Source of the DNA: Streptomyces sp. M41(2017)
Lineage (GTDB): Bacteria > Actinomycetota > Actinomycetes > Streptomycetales > Streptomycetaceae
Assembly (NCBI RefSeq): GCF_002078175.1
Contig: NZ_MWFK01000001.1
Span: 372,001-436,000, forward strand
Length of the DNA stretch: 64,000 nucleotides
Direction: 5' to 3'
Part shown: piece by piece, positions 44,759 to 53,543 of the stretch
Numbering within the stretch: position 1 is the first letter of the stretch
How the letters are laid out: the number at the start of each line of letters is the position of its first letter
The notes under the pieces: model-generated
The model's database searches: none
Told to the model about the DNA's origin: nothing
Seen by the model: the letters and a program-made list of their open reading frames with translations, nothing else
Translations under genes and position numbers: made by a program

Positions 44759-45901
44759 ATGAACAGCCTGCGCGACCTGCTCCAGGGATACGTCGACGAC
44801 GGCACGGTGCCGGGGGCGGTGGCCCTGGTGGCCCGCGGCGACCGGGTCGTCGTCGAGGCCGTCGGATCGCTGGACGTCGAGGGCGGCGCCCCGATGGCCC
44901 GGGACTCGATCTTCCGTATCGCCTCCATCGGCAAGCCGGTGGTCGCCGCCGCCGTGATGATGCTGGTCGACGACGGCGCGATCGGCCTCGACGACCCGGT
45001 CGACCGGTGGCTGCCCGAGCTGGCGAAACCGACCGTCGTCCGGACGCCCGCCTCCCCGGTGGACGACGTGGTCCCGGCGCGGCGGCCGATCACCGTCGCC
45101 GACCTGCTCTCCTCCCGGGCCGGCTGGGGCTTCCCCTCCGACTTCACGCTGCCGCAGGTGCAGGCACTGTTCACGGTCCAGCCGGACGGCCGCAGGCCCG
45201 ACGCCCTCCCCTCCCCGGACACGTGGCTGGCCGACCTCGCACGCGTTCCGCTGCTCTACCAGCCGGGCGAGGCCTGGCTGTACAACACCTGCTCCGACCT
45301 GCAGGGCGTGCTGATCTCCCGGGTCGCGGACCGTCCGCTGCCGGAGTTCCTCGCGGAGCGCGTCCTGGAGCCGCTCGGCATGAAGGACACCGCGTTCACG
45401 GTGCCGGCGTCCGAGCGCGGCCGCTTCGCCCGCTACTACCGGCCCGACGACGAGGGCGGTCTGACCCTGGCGGACGGCCCCGACGGGGAGTGGAGCGCCA
45501 TGCCGGCCTTCCCGTCCGGCGCCGGCGGGCTGGCCTCCACCGCCGACGACTGGCTGGCCTTCGCCCGGATGCTGCTCGCCGACGGCACGGTGGCCGGCCG
45601 CTCCCTGCTGTCCGCCGACTCCGTACGCCGGATGACCACCAACCACCTCACCCCGGCCCAGCGCGACATCGGCGCGCTGTTCCTGGAAGGCCAGGGCTGG
45701 GGTTACGGCGCCCAGGTCGACATCGCCCCGACCGACCCGTGGAACGTCCCCGGCCGCTACGGCTGGACCGGCGGCACCGGCACGACCGGCCACCTCGTGC
45801 CGTCCACCGGAACGGTCGCCCTGCTGCTCACCCAGACCGGCATGACGGGTCCGACGCCCACCCCCCTGATGCGCGACTTCTGGCGCGCGACAGCGGGATG
45901 A
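44759..45901 (+). CDS. Serine hydrolase, beta-lactamase class C / esterase family
   Basis: 380 aa, GGAAGG before the ATG. The SxxK nucleophile motif is SIGK (FRIASIGKPVVAAA), the conserved Tyr is in WLYNTCSDLQG, and the C-terminal oxyanion-side region is WTGGTGTTGH. There is no signal peptide, so it is probably a cytoplasmic esterase or peptidase rather than a secreted lactamase. It is divergent from the NB-ARC ATPase. Confidence 0.9.
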   Translation: MNSLRDLLQGYVDDGTVPGAVALVARGDRVVVEAVGSLDVEGGAPMARDSIFRIASIGKPVVAAAVMMLVDDGAIGLDDPVDRWLPELAKPTVVRTPASPVDDVVPARRPITVADLLSSRAGWGFPSDFTLPQVQALFTVQPDGRRPDALPSPDTWLADLARVPLLYQPGEAWLYNTCSDLQGVLISRVADRPLPEFLAERVLEPLGMKDTAFTVPASERGRFARYYRPDDEGGLTLADGPDGEWSAMPAFPSGAGGLASTADDWLAFARMLLADGTVAGRSLLSADSVRRMTTNHLTPAQRDIGALFLEGQGWGYGAQVDIAPTDPWNVPGRYGWTGGTGTTGHLVPSTGTVALLLTQTGMTGPTPTPLMRDFWRATAG

Positions 45902-45916
45902 GTCCGGACTCGACGC

Positions 45917-45958
45917 CCCCTCCGGCGGTCGAGGAGCGGGGTCCCGGGCGGAGCCCCC
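45917..45958. repeat. Dispersed Streptomyces intergenic repeat, copy 1
   Basis: CCCCTCCGGCG...GAGGAGCGGGGTCC...GGCGGAGCCCCC, about 42 bp. It matches the reverse complement of 53697-53741 at most positions. It can fold into a GC hairpin at the convergent ends of the hydrolase and kinase genes, so it may double as a terminator. Confidence 0.75.
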
Positions 45959-46042
45959 GCCTCGGGTGAACGGGCGTCGGGCAGGACGGAGGGGTCCAGG
46001 GAAGCTGTCGGGCGGCCACGGCCCGGTGGGACGGGCACCGTC

Positions 46043-46711
46043 TCACCGCCGGCCGAGCACCACCCGGATCAGGTCCTCCGCGTCCCCGAGCAGCTCGACC
46101 TCGCGGCCGCTCATCGTCGGGTTGGCCGCCCGGCGTCGCAGCGCCTCGGCCAGCGCGCTCTCCGTCACCTGGTCCTCGTTCGCGTCGAGCAGCGCCTCCA
46201 GCGTCTCGCCCGCCACGTCGCCGATCGGTCCGCCGCCCACGGCGACCTGGGCGAGGATCACCGCGGACGTGGCCCAGTCGAGGCCGGGCGGCCCCTCCTC
46301 GGCGTTGGCCCAGTCGATGACCTTCGGTCCGTGCGGGGTGAGCATCACGTTGTCGGGGTGCAGGTCCAGGTGCAGGACGCGGACCGCGGGATCGGCGGAC
46401 AACCGCGCGGGCACGGCGTGCAGCCGGCGCAGCAGCCGGGCCAGGACGAGGCCCGCCTCCGGCGGGGACAGCAGTCCCTGCCCGAACGCCTCCAGCATGG
46501 TCGGCCCCGACAGCCGCTCCATGACCAGGTCGGCGCGGGTCGCGGCCCGCACGCCCGGCACCGGATAGCCGTGCTCGTGGACGTGCCGCATGACGACGGC
46601 CTCGGCCGTCGCGTCACCCCAGCCGCCACGGTCCCGCCGCAGCACCCACGCCTCGTCGATCTCGTAGACGTCCGCCGAACGCCCCGAACCGAGCAGTCTC
46701 CCCGTCCGCAT
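46043..46711 (-). CDS. Aminoglycoside-phosphotransferase-fold small kinase
   Basis: 222 aa. Gly-rich ATP loop RLLGSGRSADVYEI, catalytic Brenner motif VLHLDLHPDNVML and metal-binding PKVIDWANAEEG. It is shorter than true aminoglycoside kinases, so the substrate is probably a small metabolite. No resistance context is seen. Confidence 0.88.
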   Translation of the reverse strand: MRTGRLLGSGRSADVYEIDEAWVLRRDRGGWGDATAEAVVMRHVHEHGYPVPGVRAATRADLVMERLSGPTMLEAFGQGLLSPPEAGLVLARLLRRLHAVPARLSADPAVRVLHLDLHPDNVMLTPHGPKVIDWANAEEGPPGLDWATSAVILAQVAVGGGPIGDVAGETLEALLDANEDQVTESALAEALRRRAANPTMSGREVELLGDAEDLIRVVLGRR

Positions 46712-46752
46712 GGCCCGAACCTAACCCCGTCCCCGGCGGGCGCACAGGCGGC

Positions 46753-46768
46753 ACGAAAGTTCTTTCGT
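46753..46768. promoter_or_regulatory. 16-bp perfect palindrome at the B12 operon promoter region
   Basis: ACGAAAGTTCTTTCGT, perfect over 16 bp and AT-rich relative to its surroundings, ~30-40 nt upstream of the cobalamin riboswitch. A TAGAGT hexamer at 46780 could be a -10 element. It may be an operator shared with the divergent kinase gene. Confidence 0.55.
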
Positions 46769-46794
46769 ACGGCCGGTAGAGTGAGCCCGTCGTC

Positions 46795-46900
46795 ATCACA
46801 CCCGTACGAGGAGAAGCCGGTGCAAATCCGGCGCTGACCCGCAACCGTGAGCCGCTTCGGCGGTGAGCCGGATCGCCTCGCCCGGGATGTGACCGGCTCG
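46795..46900 (+). promoter_or_regulatory. Cobalamin (B12) riboswitch
   Basis: GAAGCCGGTGCAAATCCGGC, then GCTGACCCGCAACCGTGA at 46831-46850 is the conserved cobalamin aptamer core. A P-stem GCCGCTTCGGCGG and the B12-box-like AGCCGGATCGCCTCGCC (46866-46882) follow. It precedes the corrinoid-binding/ECF operon by ~110 nt, so high cobalamin should switch the operon off. Confidence 0.9.
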
Positions 46901-47008
46901 CGCCCTCGGCAGTCCGCCGACGGCCGGCACCGTCGAGGGATACGGAGCCGGAGCCGCCCGGGATGCCTCGTCGTACCCGGTGCTGCCCGGCTCCCCACTG
47001 GGAGAGTC

Positions 47009-48244
47009 ATGTTCGTTCGCCGCACCGCCGCGGTACTGGCCGCCACCACCGTGATCGGAGCGGTGCTCGCACCGGCCGCCCTCGCGGCGGACTCCTCCCC
47101 CTCGCCGTCGACGGCGATCCCCTCCGGCCTCTACGGCTCCACCGACCCGACGTACGACGGTGTGTGGCGGCAGTCCCTCGCCCTGCTCGCCCAGGACACC
47201 GCCGGGGTGCGTCCCGCCGCGAAGGCCGTGGACTGGCTGACCGGGCAGCAGTGCGCGAACGGCGCGTTCGCCGCGTTCCGCGCCGACGCCTCCGCCGCGT
47301 GCGACGCCAAGACGCAGGTCGACACCAACAGCACCGCTGCCGCCGTGCAGGCGCTGGCCGCGCTCGGCGGGCACGACGACGCCACCGGCCGGGCCGTGAC
47401 CTGGCTGAAGTCCGCGCAGAACAAGGACGGCGGCTGGGGCTACATGTCCGGCGGGCCCAGCGACACCAACTCGACGTCCGTCGTGGTCGGCGCGCTGCAC
47501 GCGGTCGGCAAGAAGCCCCAGAGCGTCTCCAAGGACGGCAAGTCCCCCTACGACGCACTGCTGACGCTGTCGATGCCCTGCAAGGGAGACGGTGGCGGCG
47601 CCTTCGCCTACCAGCCCGACAAGAAGGGCAGGCTCGCGGCGAACGCGGACGCGACCGCCGCGGGCGTGACGGCCGGCATGGGCCAGGGCTTCGTCGCGCA
47701 GCGGGGAAACACGAACGCCCTCACGGGATGCGTCGCCCCCGAGACCCCCAACCGGGCGGACGCGGCGGGCAACGGCGCCAACTACCTCGCCGGGGCGCTG
47801 GCGAAGACCTCGTACCTGAAGTCCTCGCTCCCCGGTGCCGATGACCAGCCCGACTACGGCAACACGGCGGACGCGGTGGTGGCCCTGTCGTCCATCGGTG
47901 CGACGGAGGAGGCGAAGAAGCCGCTCGCCTGGCTGGAGAAGAACTCCGCCGCCTGGGCCGCCAAGTCCGGCCCCGCCGCGTACGCGCAGCTGATCTTCGC
48001 CGCGCACAGCACCGGCACCGACCCGCGTGACTTCGGCGGCCAGGACCTGGTCGCGAAGCTGAACGCGACGGGCCCGGCGCCGAGCACCGCGGGCGCCTCG
48101 GCCACGCCGGGCGAGAAGAAGGACGACGAGAAGAAGGACGACGGCGGCGGGCTCGGCGTGTGGTGGATCGTCGGTGTCGGCCTCGTCGCCGGTGTCGGCA
48201 TCGGCTTCCTGATCAGCGGCCGCAACAAGAACCGACAGCTGTGA
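47009..48244 (+). CDS. Secreted, membrane-anchored alpha/alpha-barrel protein of the B12 operon (transcobalamin-like candidate)
   Basis: 411 aa; GGGAGAG before the ATG. Signal peptide MFVRRTAAVLAATTVIGAVLAPAALA. The mature domain has repeated helix pairs of the prenyltransferase/squalene-oxidase type (AVDWLTGQQCANGAFAAF; AVTWLKSAQNKDGGWGYMSGG; NTADAVVALSSIGATEEAKKPLAWLEKN). A Lys/Asp tether and a C-terminal transmembrane helix (GVWWIVGVGLVAGVGIGFLI) follow. Mammalian intrinsic factor and transcobalamin use the same (alpha/alpha)6 fold, so corrinoid capture at the surface is plausible. That function is inferred from fold plus riboswitch and transporter context. Confidence 0.85.
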   Translation: MFVRRTAAVLAATTVIGAVLAPAALAADSSPSPSTAIPSGLYGSTDPTYDGVWRQSLALLAQDTAGVRPAAKAVDWLTGQQCANGAFAAFRADASAACDAKTQVDTNSTAAAVQALAALGGHDDATGRAVTWLKSAQNKDGGWGYMSGGPSDTNSTSVVVGALHAVGKKPQSVSKDGKSPYDALLTLSMPCKGDGGGAFAYQPDKKGRLAANADATAAGVTAGMGQGFVAQRGNTNALTGCVAPETPNRADAAGNGANYLAGALAKTSYLKSSLPGADDQPDYGNTADAVVALSSIGATEEAKKPLAWLEKNSAAWAAKSGPAAYAQLIFAAHSTGTDPRDFGGQDLVAKLNATGPAPSTAGASATPGEKKDDEKKDDGGGLGVWWIVGVGLVAGVGIGFLISGRNKNRQL

Positions 48245-48897
48245 CCGTCCGGCGGACGACCGCGCCGGCCCTGGCGCTCGCCCTCGCCCTCCTGCTCCTC
48301 GTCCTCGGCGGCGCGGGGCAGGCCCGGGCGGTCGGCTACCGCTACTGGTCCTTCTGGGACCTGGCCGGCGGGAAGTGGACGTACGCGACCCAGGGCCCGT
48401 CGACCGCGCGGCCGTCCGACGGTGACGTCGAGGGCTTCCGCTTCGCCGTGAGCGAGGACTCCCGGCACGCCGTACAGCCGCGCGGGAAGCGGGACTTCGC
48501 CGCGATCTGTGCCGGCACGGCCGCCGAGCGGGGCATGAAGCGCGTGGCGCTGGTCATCGACTCCGGCACGGCCGCGGACGCGCCGTCCGGCGAGCGACCT
48601 CCCGCCCCGCGCACCGCCTGTGCCCGCGTCGCCCCGGACGCGAGCACCGCGGAGGCGCTGGCGGCGGTCGCCAAACCGCTGCGCTACGACACCAACGCCC
48701 TGCTGTGCGCGATCTCCGGCTACCCGCGCACGGGCTGCGGCGACCAGGTCGCGGCGTCCGAGCCCACCGCGTCCGCCCGCCCGGGCGCGGCCGAGCCGGC
48801 CGGTCACGGTCCTTCGGTGGGCCTGTGGGCGGGCGTCGCCGCGGTGGCGGCGCTCGGCGCGGCGGCCGTCCGGCAGGCCCGCCGCCGCAGGGGCTGA
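48241..48897 (+). CDS. SCO2322-family secreted protein of the B12 operon
   Basis: 218 aa from GTG overlapping the previous stop (GTGA). Signal sequence ALALALALLLLVLGGAGQARA. The external domain begins VGYRYWSFWDLAGGKWTYATQGPS and holds three conserved-looking cysteines (AAICAG, TACARVA, NALLCAISGYPRTGCG). A C-terminal transmembrane helix (GLWAGVAAVAALGAAAV) ends in Arg-rich residues. No known enzyme domain is visible; probably an accessory surface factor for corrinoid uptake. Confidence 0.82.
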   Translation: MTVRRTTAPALALALALLLLVLGGAGQARAVGYRYWSFWDLAGGKWTYATQGPSTARPSDGDVEGFRFAVSEDSRHAVQPRGKRDFAAICAGTAAERGMKRVALVIDSGTAADAPSGERPPAPRTACARVAPDASTAEALAAVAKPLRYDTNALLCAISGYPRTGCGDQVAASEPTASARPGAAEPAGHGPSVGLWAGVAAVAALGAAAVRQARRRRG

Positions 48898-48905
48898 GCG
48901 CGACC

Positions 48906-50159
48906 ATGAACACCGGCGACCGTGCACATCCCACCGCCGCGGCCACGGACCGGAGCCGCCTGCGCCGCCCCCCGGGACGGCCGGACCCCGCCCTGCCGGG
49001 ACCGGGCCGCCGGGAGACCGGGGACGGACCGGCCGAGCCGCCCGGTTCCCCGGTCCGGCCGCCGTGGTCGGCCCGCGCGGGCGCCCTGCATCCGGGAGCC
49101 TGGTGGATCTGGGCCCTGGGCCTCGGCACCGCGGCCTCGCGCACCACGAACCCCCTGATCCTGGCCCTCCTCATCGGAGTCGCGGGATACGTGGTGGCCA
49201 CCCACCGCGGTGACGCGCCCTGGGCCCGCTCCTACACCGCCTTCGTGAAACTGGCCGCCGCGGTCCTGATCGTCCGGCTGGCCTTCGCGGTGCTCCTCGG
49301 CTCCCCCGTCCCGGGCACGCACGTGATCGTCACCCTCCCCGAACTCCCGCTGCCGCACTGGGCGCAGGGCATCCGCATCGGCGGCCGGGTCACCGCCGAG
49401 GGCGTGGTCTTCGCGCTGTACGACGGTCTGAAGCTGGCCACCCTCCTCGTCTGCGTCGGCGCGGCGAACGCCCTCGCGAACCCGGCGCGGCTGCTCAAGT
49501 CGCTGCCGGGGGCGCTGTACGAGGCGGGTGTCGCCGTGGTCGTCGCGCTGACCTTCGCACCGCATCTGATCGCCGACGCCCAGCGGCTGCGCGCCGCGCG
49601 CCGGCTCCGGGGCCGTCCCGACCGGGGGCTGCGCGGGCTGCTGCACGTCGGACTGCCGGTCCTCGAAGGCGCGTTGGAGCGCTCGGTCGCGCTGGCCGCC
49701 GCGATGGACGCGCGCGGATACGGGCGCACGGCCCAGGTTCCGGCCGCCGTCCGCCGCACGACCGGCGCCCTCACCCTGGGCGGGCTGCTCGGCGTGTGCG
49801 CGGGCACCTACGGGCTGTTGACGGCCGAGGGCGGCACGTACGGGCTGCCGGTGCTGCTGGCCGGACTCGCCGCGGCGCTCGGCGGCCTGTGGCTGGGCGG
49901 CCGGCGCTCCCTGCGGACCCGCTACCGGCCCGACGTGTGGGGCGTGCGGGCCTGGCTGGTCGCCGGATCCGGCGCGGCCGTGGCGGCCCTGATGATCCTG
50001 GCCGCGTCCGGCGACCCCGCCGCCCTGCGCCCCGGTGTCGTCCCCCTCGTCGCTCCCACCCTGCCGCTCGGGCCCGCGGCCGCCGTCCTGCTGGGCCTGC
50101 TCCCCGCCTTCGTGGCCCCGACCCCTCTGCGAACCCCGGCCCCCGAGGAGCCCTCATGA
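48906..50159 (+). CDS. Energy-coupling factor transporter transmembrane protein EcfT (CbiQ-like)
   Basis: 417 aa, longer than usual because of a ~65-residue Pro/Arg-rich N-terminal extension and extra C-terminal helices. The core has several transmembrane helices and the coupling-helix motifs around LRAARRLRGR and AAAMDARGYGR, where the ARG box contacts the ATPases. It couples by ATGA overlap to the ATPase gene. Confidence 0.9.
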   Translation: MNTGDRAHPTAAATDRSRLRRPPGRPDPALPGPGRRETGDGPAEPPGSPVRPPWSARAGALHPGAWWIWALGLGTAASRTTNPLILALLIGVAGYVVATHRGDAPWARSYTAFVKLAAAVLIVRLAFAVLLGSPVPGTHVIVTLPELPLPHWAQGIRIGGRVTAEGVVFALYDGLKLATLLVCVGAANALANPARLLKSLPGALYEAGVAVVVALTFAPHLIADAQRLRAARRLRGRPDRGLRGLLHVGLPVLEGALERSVALAAAMDARGYGRTAQVPAAVRRTTGALTLGGLLGVCAGTYGLLTAEGGTYGLPVLLAGLAAALGGLWLGGRRSLRTRYRPDVWGVRAWLVAGSGAAVAALMILAASGDPAALRPGVVPLVAPTLPLGPAAAVLLGLLPAFVAPTPLRTPAPEEPS

Positions 50160-51904
50160 TCCGCTTCGAGGACGTCTCCGTGACGTACACCGGCGCGGCC
50201 GGACCCGCCGTCCAGGGGGTGGACCTCGACGTCCCGGAGGGTGAACTCGTGCTGCTCGTCGGCCCGTCCGGGGTCGGCAAGTCGACGGTGCTCGGCGCGG
50301 TGAGCGGACTGGTCCCGCACTTCACGGGCGGAACCCTGCGCGGCCGGGTCACCGTGGCGGGACGGGACACCCGCACGCACCGGCCGCGGGACCTCGCCGA
50401 CGTGGTGGGCACGGTGGGCCAGGACCCGCTGTCGCACTTCGTGACGGACACGGTGGAGGACGAACTCGCCTACGGGATGGAGTCGCTCGGCCTCGCCCCG
50501 TCGGTGATGCGGCGCCGTGTCGAGGAGACCCTCGACCTGCTCTCCCTCACGGACCTGCGGGACCGTCCGATCGCCACCCTGTCCGGCGGCCAGCGCCAGC
50601 GCGTCGCGATCGGTTCCGTCCTGACCCCGCACCCCCGGGCGCTGGTCCTCGACGAGCCCACCTCGGCCCTGGACCCCGCCGCCGCGGAGGAGGTCCTCGC
50701 CGTCCTCCAGCGCCTCGTCCACGACCTCGGCACGACGGTCCTGATGGCGGAGCACCGCCTGGAGCGCGTCGTCCAGTACGCCGACCGGCTCGCCCTCCTC
50801 CCCGCGCCCGGAGCGCCGCTGACGCTGGGCAGCCCGGCGGAGATCATGGCCGTCTCACCGGTCCGCCCGCCCGTGGTGGAGCTGGGCCGCCTGGCCGGCT
50901 GGTCCCCGCTTCCCCTGACCGTCCGCGACGCCCGCCGCCGGGCGGAACCCCTGCGCGAGCGCCTCGCCGGAATCCACCGCGAAACCCAGGGGTCCCCCGA
51001 GGCAGGAGCCCCCACGGGAGTCGCGGCACCGCACGGCCCGACGGGACACCCGGCGGCCGTCGCACCGGCCGCCCCCTCCCGCCCCCTCCTCGCCCGCCTC
51101 CTCGGCAGGCCCGCCCCCGTCTCCCCCGGCGCTCCCGCGTCGTCCGCCCCGGCCGAGGTGGCCGTCGTCCGCTCGCTGGCCGTGCGGCGCGGACGGGTGG
51201 AGGCGCTGCGCCGGGTGGACCTCACCGCGGGCCCCGGCGAGACGATCGCGCTGATGGGCCGCAACGGTGCCGGGAAGTCGACGCTGCTCGGGGCGCTGGT
51301 CGGGCTCGTCGAACCGGCTGCGGGCTCCGTACGGGTCGGCGGCGCGGTTCCCCACCGCACGGCGCCGCGCGATCTCGTGCGCCGGGTCGGACTCGTACCG
51401 CAGGAGCCCAGGGATCTGCTGTACGCGGACACGGTGGCCGCCGAGTGCACGGCGGCCGACGAGGACGCCGGGACGGCGGCCGGGACCTGCCGGGCGCTCG
51501 TGTCGGAGCTGCTGCCGGACATCGGCGACGACACGCATCCCCGTGACCTGTCGGAGGGGCAGCGGCTGGCGCTGGCGCTGGCCGTGGTCCTGACGGCCCG
51601 GCCCCCGCTGCTGCTGCTCGACGAGCCGACCCGCGGCCTGGACTACGCGGCGAAGGCCCGGCTGGTGACCGTGCTGCGCGGGCTGGCCGCCGAGGGGCAC
51701 GCCATCGTGCTCGCCACCCACGACGTGGAGCTCGCGGCGGACCTGGCCCATCGCGTGGTGATCCTCGCGGACGGCGAGGTCGTCGCCGACGGGCCGACGG
51801 CCGAGGTGGTCGTGGCGTCGCCGTCCTTCGCCCCGCAGGTCGCCAAGATCCTCGCCCCCGAGCCGTGGCTCACCGTCGCCCAGGTCGGAAAGGCCCTCGC
51901 ATGA
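50156..51904 (+). CDS. Fused dual-domain ECF transporter ATPase (EcfA-EcfA')
   Basis: 582 aa. The first ABC domain has Walker A LVGPSGVGKST, signature LSGGQRQRVA and Walker B ALVLDEPTSALD. After a Pro/Ala-rich linker the second has LMGRNGAGKST, signature LSEGQRLALA and LLLLDEPTRGLD with the switch His in LATHDVEL. One chain therefore supplies both ATPase halves that energise corrinoid uptake. ATGA overlaps at both ends give tight coupling. Confidence 0.94.
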   Translation: MIRFEDVSVTYTGAAGPAVQGVDLDVPEGELVLLVGPSGVGKSTVLGAVSGLVPHFTGGTLRGRVTVAGRDTRTHRPRDLADVVGTVGQDPLSHFVTDTVEDELAYGMESLGLAPSVMRRRVEETLDLLSLTDLRDRPIATLSGGQRQRVAIGSVLTPHPRALVLDEPTSALDPAAAEEVLAVLQRLVHDLGTTVLMAEHRLERVVQYADRLALLPAPGAPLTLGSPAEIMAVSPVRPPVVELGRLAGWSPLPLTVRDARRRAEPLRERLAGIHRETQGSPEAGAPTGVAAPHGPTGHPAAVAPAAPSRPLLARLLGRPAPVSPGAPASSAPAEVAVVRSLAVRRGRVEALRRVDLTAGPGETIALMGRNGAGKSTLLGALVGLVEPAAGSVRVGGAVPHRTAPRDLVRRVGLVPQEPRDLLYADTVAAECTAADEDAGTAAGTCRALVSELLPDIGDDTHPRDLSEGQRLALALAVVLTARPPLLLLDEPTRGLDYAAKARLVTVLRGLAAEGHAIVLATHDVELAADLAHRVVILADGEVVADGPTAEVVVASPSFAPQVAKILAPEPWLTVAQVGKALA

Positions 51905-52752
51905 GCGCCCCGGAATCGGCCGGGCGCACCGCCCGGTCCGTGCAGCCGCAGGCCAGGGCCGTCCGCCTCGGCCCGCGGTCCGTCGCCGCCCTGGCCCTGG
52001 TCAGCGCGACCGGTGTCGCCGGGTTCGGCTGGCCGCTCCTCGCGGGCCCCGGTTCGCAGGTCGGCGCGCACGCCCAGGACGCCCCGTGGCTGTTCGCGGG
52101 GCTGCTGGTCCTGCTGGTCGCCGTCGTCGCGGCGACGATCTCCGAGTCGGGGCTCGGCCCCAAGGCGGTCGCCATGCTCGGGGTGCTGGCGGCGACCGGC
52201 GCGGCGCTGCGCCCGGTCGGGGCGGGGACCGCGGGCATCGAGCCGATGTTCTTCCTGATGGTGCTCAGCGGGCGGGTGCTCGGGCCGGGGTTCGGGTTCG
52301 TGCTCGGCTCCGTGACGATGTTCGCCTCGGCCCTGCTCACGGGCGGGGTGGGGCCCTGGATGCCGTTCCAGATGCTGGCCATGGGGTGGTTCACGATGGG
52401 GGCGGGGCTGCTGCCGGGGCCGGACCGGCTGCGCGGTCGCGGGGAACTGCTGATGCTCGCCGGGTACGGGTTCCTCGCCGCCTTCGCGTACGGCACCGTC
52501 ATGAACCTGTCCGGCTGGCCCTTCATGGACGCGCTGGCCTCGAACGTCGCCTTCGACCCGGACGCCGCGCTGCCCACGAACCTCGCGCGGTTCCTCGCGT
52601 ACTGCCTGGCCACGTCCCTCGGCTGGGACCTGGGACGCGCGGTCGTCACCGTCGTCCTCACCCTGACGCTCGGCGCGACGCTGCTGAAGGCGCTGCGCCG
52701 GGCCACCCGCCGGGCCGCCTTCGAGAGCCCCGTCACGTTCGACCCCCGCTGA
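51901..52752 (+). CDS. ECF transporter substrate-binding S component
   Basis: 283 aa with about six hydrophobic segments (SVAALALVSATGVAGFGWPLLAG; LFAGLLVLLVAVVAATI; GFVLGSVTMFASALLTGGVGPWMPFQMLAMGW). Cytoplasmic tails are Arg-rich. Position last in a cobalamin-riboswitch operon with EcfT and EcfA points to corrinoid specificity; the sequence alone does not prove the vitamin. Confidence 0.88.
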   Translation: MSAPESAGRTARSVQPQARAVRLGPRSVAALALVSATGVAGFGWPLLAGPGSQVGAHAQDAPWLFAGLLVLLVAVVAATISESGLGPKAVAMLGVLAATGAALRPVGAGTAGIEPMFFLMVLSGRVLGPGFGFVLGSVTMFASALLTGGVGPWMPFQMLAMGWFTMGAGLLPGPDRLRGRGELLMLAGYGFLAAFAYGTVMNLSGWPFMDALASNVAFDPDAALPTNLARFLAYCLATSLGWDLGRAVVTVVLTLTLGATLLKALRRATRRAAFESPVTFDPR

Positions 52753-53123
52753 CCGGCGACCCACGTCACACCGGCGGACGACACCCCGTGGCGACGCGCG
52801 CACCCTCCGTCGGACCGGGAGTGAGGCGGCCCACAGGACTTAGGTCACCTACGAAGCGGCTTCGTAGCCCCACCCCATGACATGAACGCATCGAAACCCC
52901 CTCCGACCAGGGGTTTGAGACCCAGGTCACACAGGGGACTTTCATCGCGAATGCGACCACCACTAGTAAAAAGGGTCATTGCGGACAGCCGCTGAGCCTG
53001 TTTCTCTGGAGCAGTCGCCAGGCGCCGACGGCCCACCCGGGTCGCGGCGCCGACGTACGCCCCACCGCTTCACGTGGTCACGGCATGCGAGCGACCTCAT
53101 GTCCCCGAAGAAAAAGGTTCTCC
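52753..53123 (+). other. Structured leader region of the SLT-like gene
   Basis: 371 bp without a gene. It holds a perfect 8-bp hairpin CTACGAAG-CGG-CTTCGTAG (52849-52867), flanked by AGGTCAC at 52842 and again at 52923, and an AAACCCC/GGGGTTT stem (52894-52916). A long GC leader with GCGCCGACG repeated at ~53026 and ~53047 runs to the RBS. A long leader before a wall-lytic gene is typical of c-di-AMP riboswitches in this genus, but I could not identify that aptamer here. Confidence 0.5.
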
Positions 53124-53543
53124 GTGTCCGTCTCTGTCATCCGTCGCGCCGTCTCCTCCCCGAAGAAGGCCCTCGCCGGTGCCGCCGTGGCCGCCGCCAC
53201 CGCCGGCATGGTCCTGGCCGCGGCGCCCGCCCAGGCCGCCACGCCGACCAGCGCCTCCTCCGCGAAGACGATCGCGCACAAGATGATCCCGGACTCCGGC
53301 CAGTTCAACGCCTTCAGCAAGATCGTGGAGCACGAGAGCGGCTGGAACCCCAGCGCGACCAACTCCTCCTCCGGTGCGTACGGCCTGGTCCAGGCCCTGC
53401 CCGGCTCGAAGATGGCGTCCGCCGGCTCCGACTGGAAGACCAACCCCAAGACCCAGATCAAGTGGGGTCTCGACTACATGAACTCCCGCTACGGCAGCCC
53501 GGCCGGCGCGTGGAACTTCTGGCAGGCCAACGGCTGGTACTGA
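53124..53543 (+). CDS. Secreted SLT-like lytic transglycosylase domain protein
   Basis: 139 aa from GTG with AAAAAGG upstream. Signal peptide KKALAGAAVAAATAGMVLAAAPAQAA. The mature part is a short transglycosylase-like core: FNAFSKIVEHESGWNPSATNSSSGAYGLVQALPGSKMAS, where the Glu of EHESGW is the catalytic acid, then QIKWGLDYMNSRYGSPAGAWNFWQANGWY. It probably cleaves peptidoglycan during growth or spore germination. Confidence 0.9.
   Translation: MSVSVIRRAVSSPKKALAGAAVAAATAGMVLAAAPAQAATPTSASSAKTIAHKMIPDSGQFNAFSKIVEHESGWNPSATNSSSGAYGLVQALPGSKMASAGSDWKTNPKTQIKWGLDYMNSRYGSPAGAWNFWQANGWY

Noticed and set aside
41099..45901. Very long plus-strand open frame (1600 codons)
   Set aside because: Only the last ~380 codons (serine hydrolase) are real. 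The rest is antisense to the NB-ARC gene or out of frame with the MBL gene; it has Arg/Gly/Pro-rich composition typical of GC-rich shadow frames.
44759..46711. Antibiotic-resistance island (class C beta-lactamase plus APH)
   Set aside because: The hydrolase has no signal peptide and the kinase is a short APH-fold protein. Nothing else suggests a resistance or mobile context.
52860..53110. c-di-AMP (ydaO) riboswitch before the SLT gene
   Set aside because: The gene type and leader length fit, but I could not align the conserved aptamer core, so it is left as a structured leader only.
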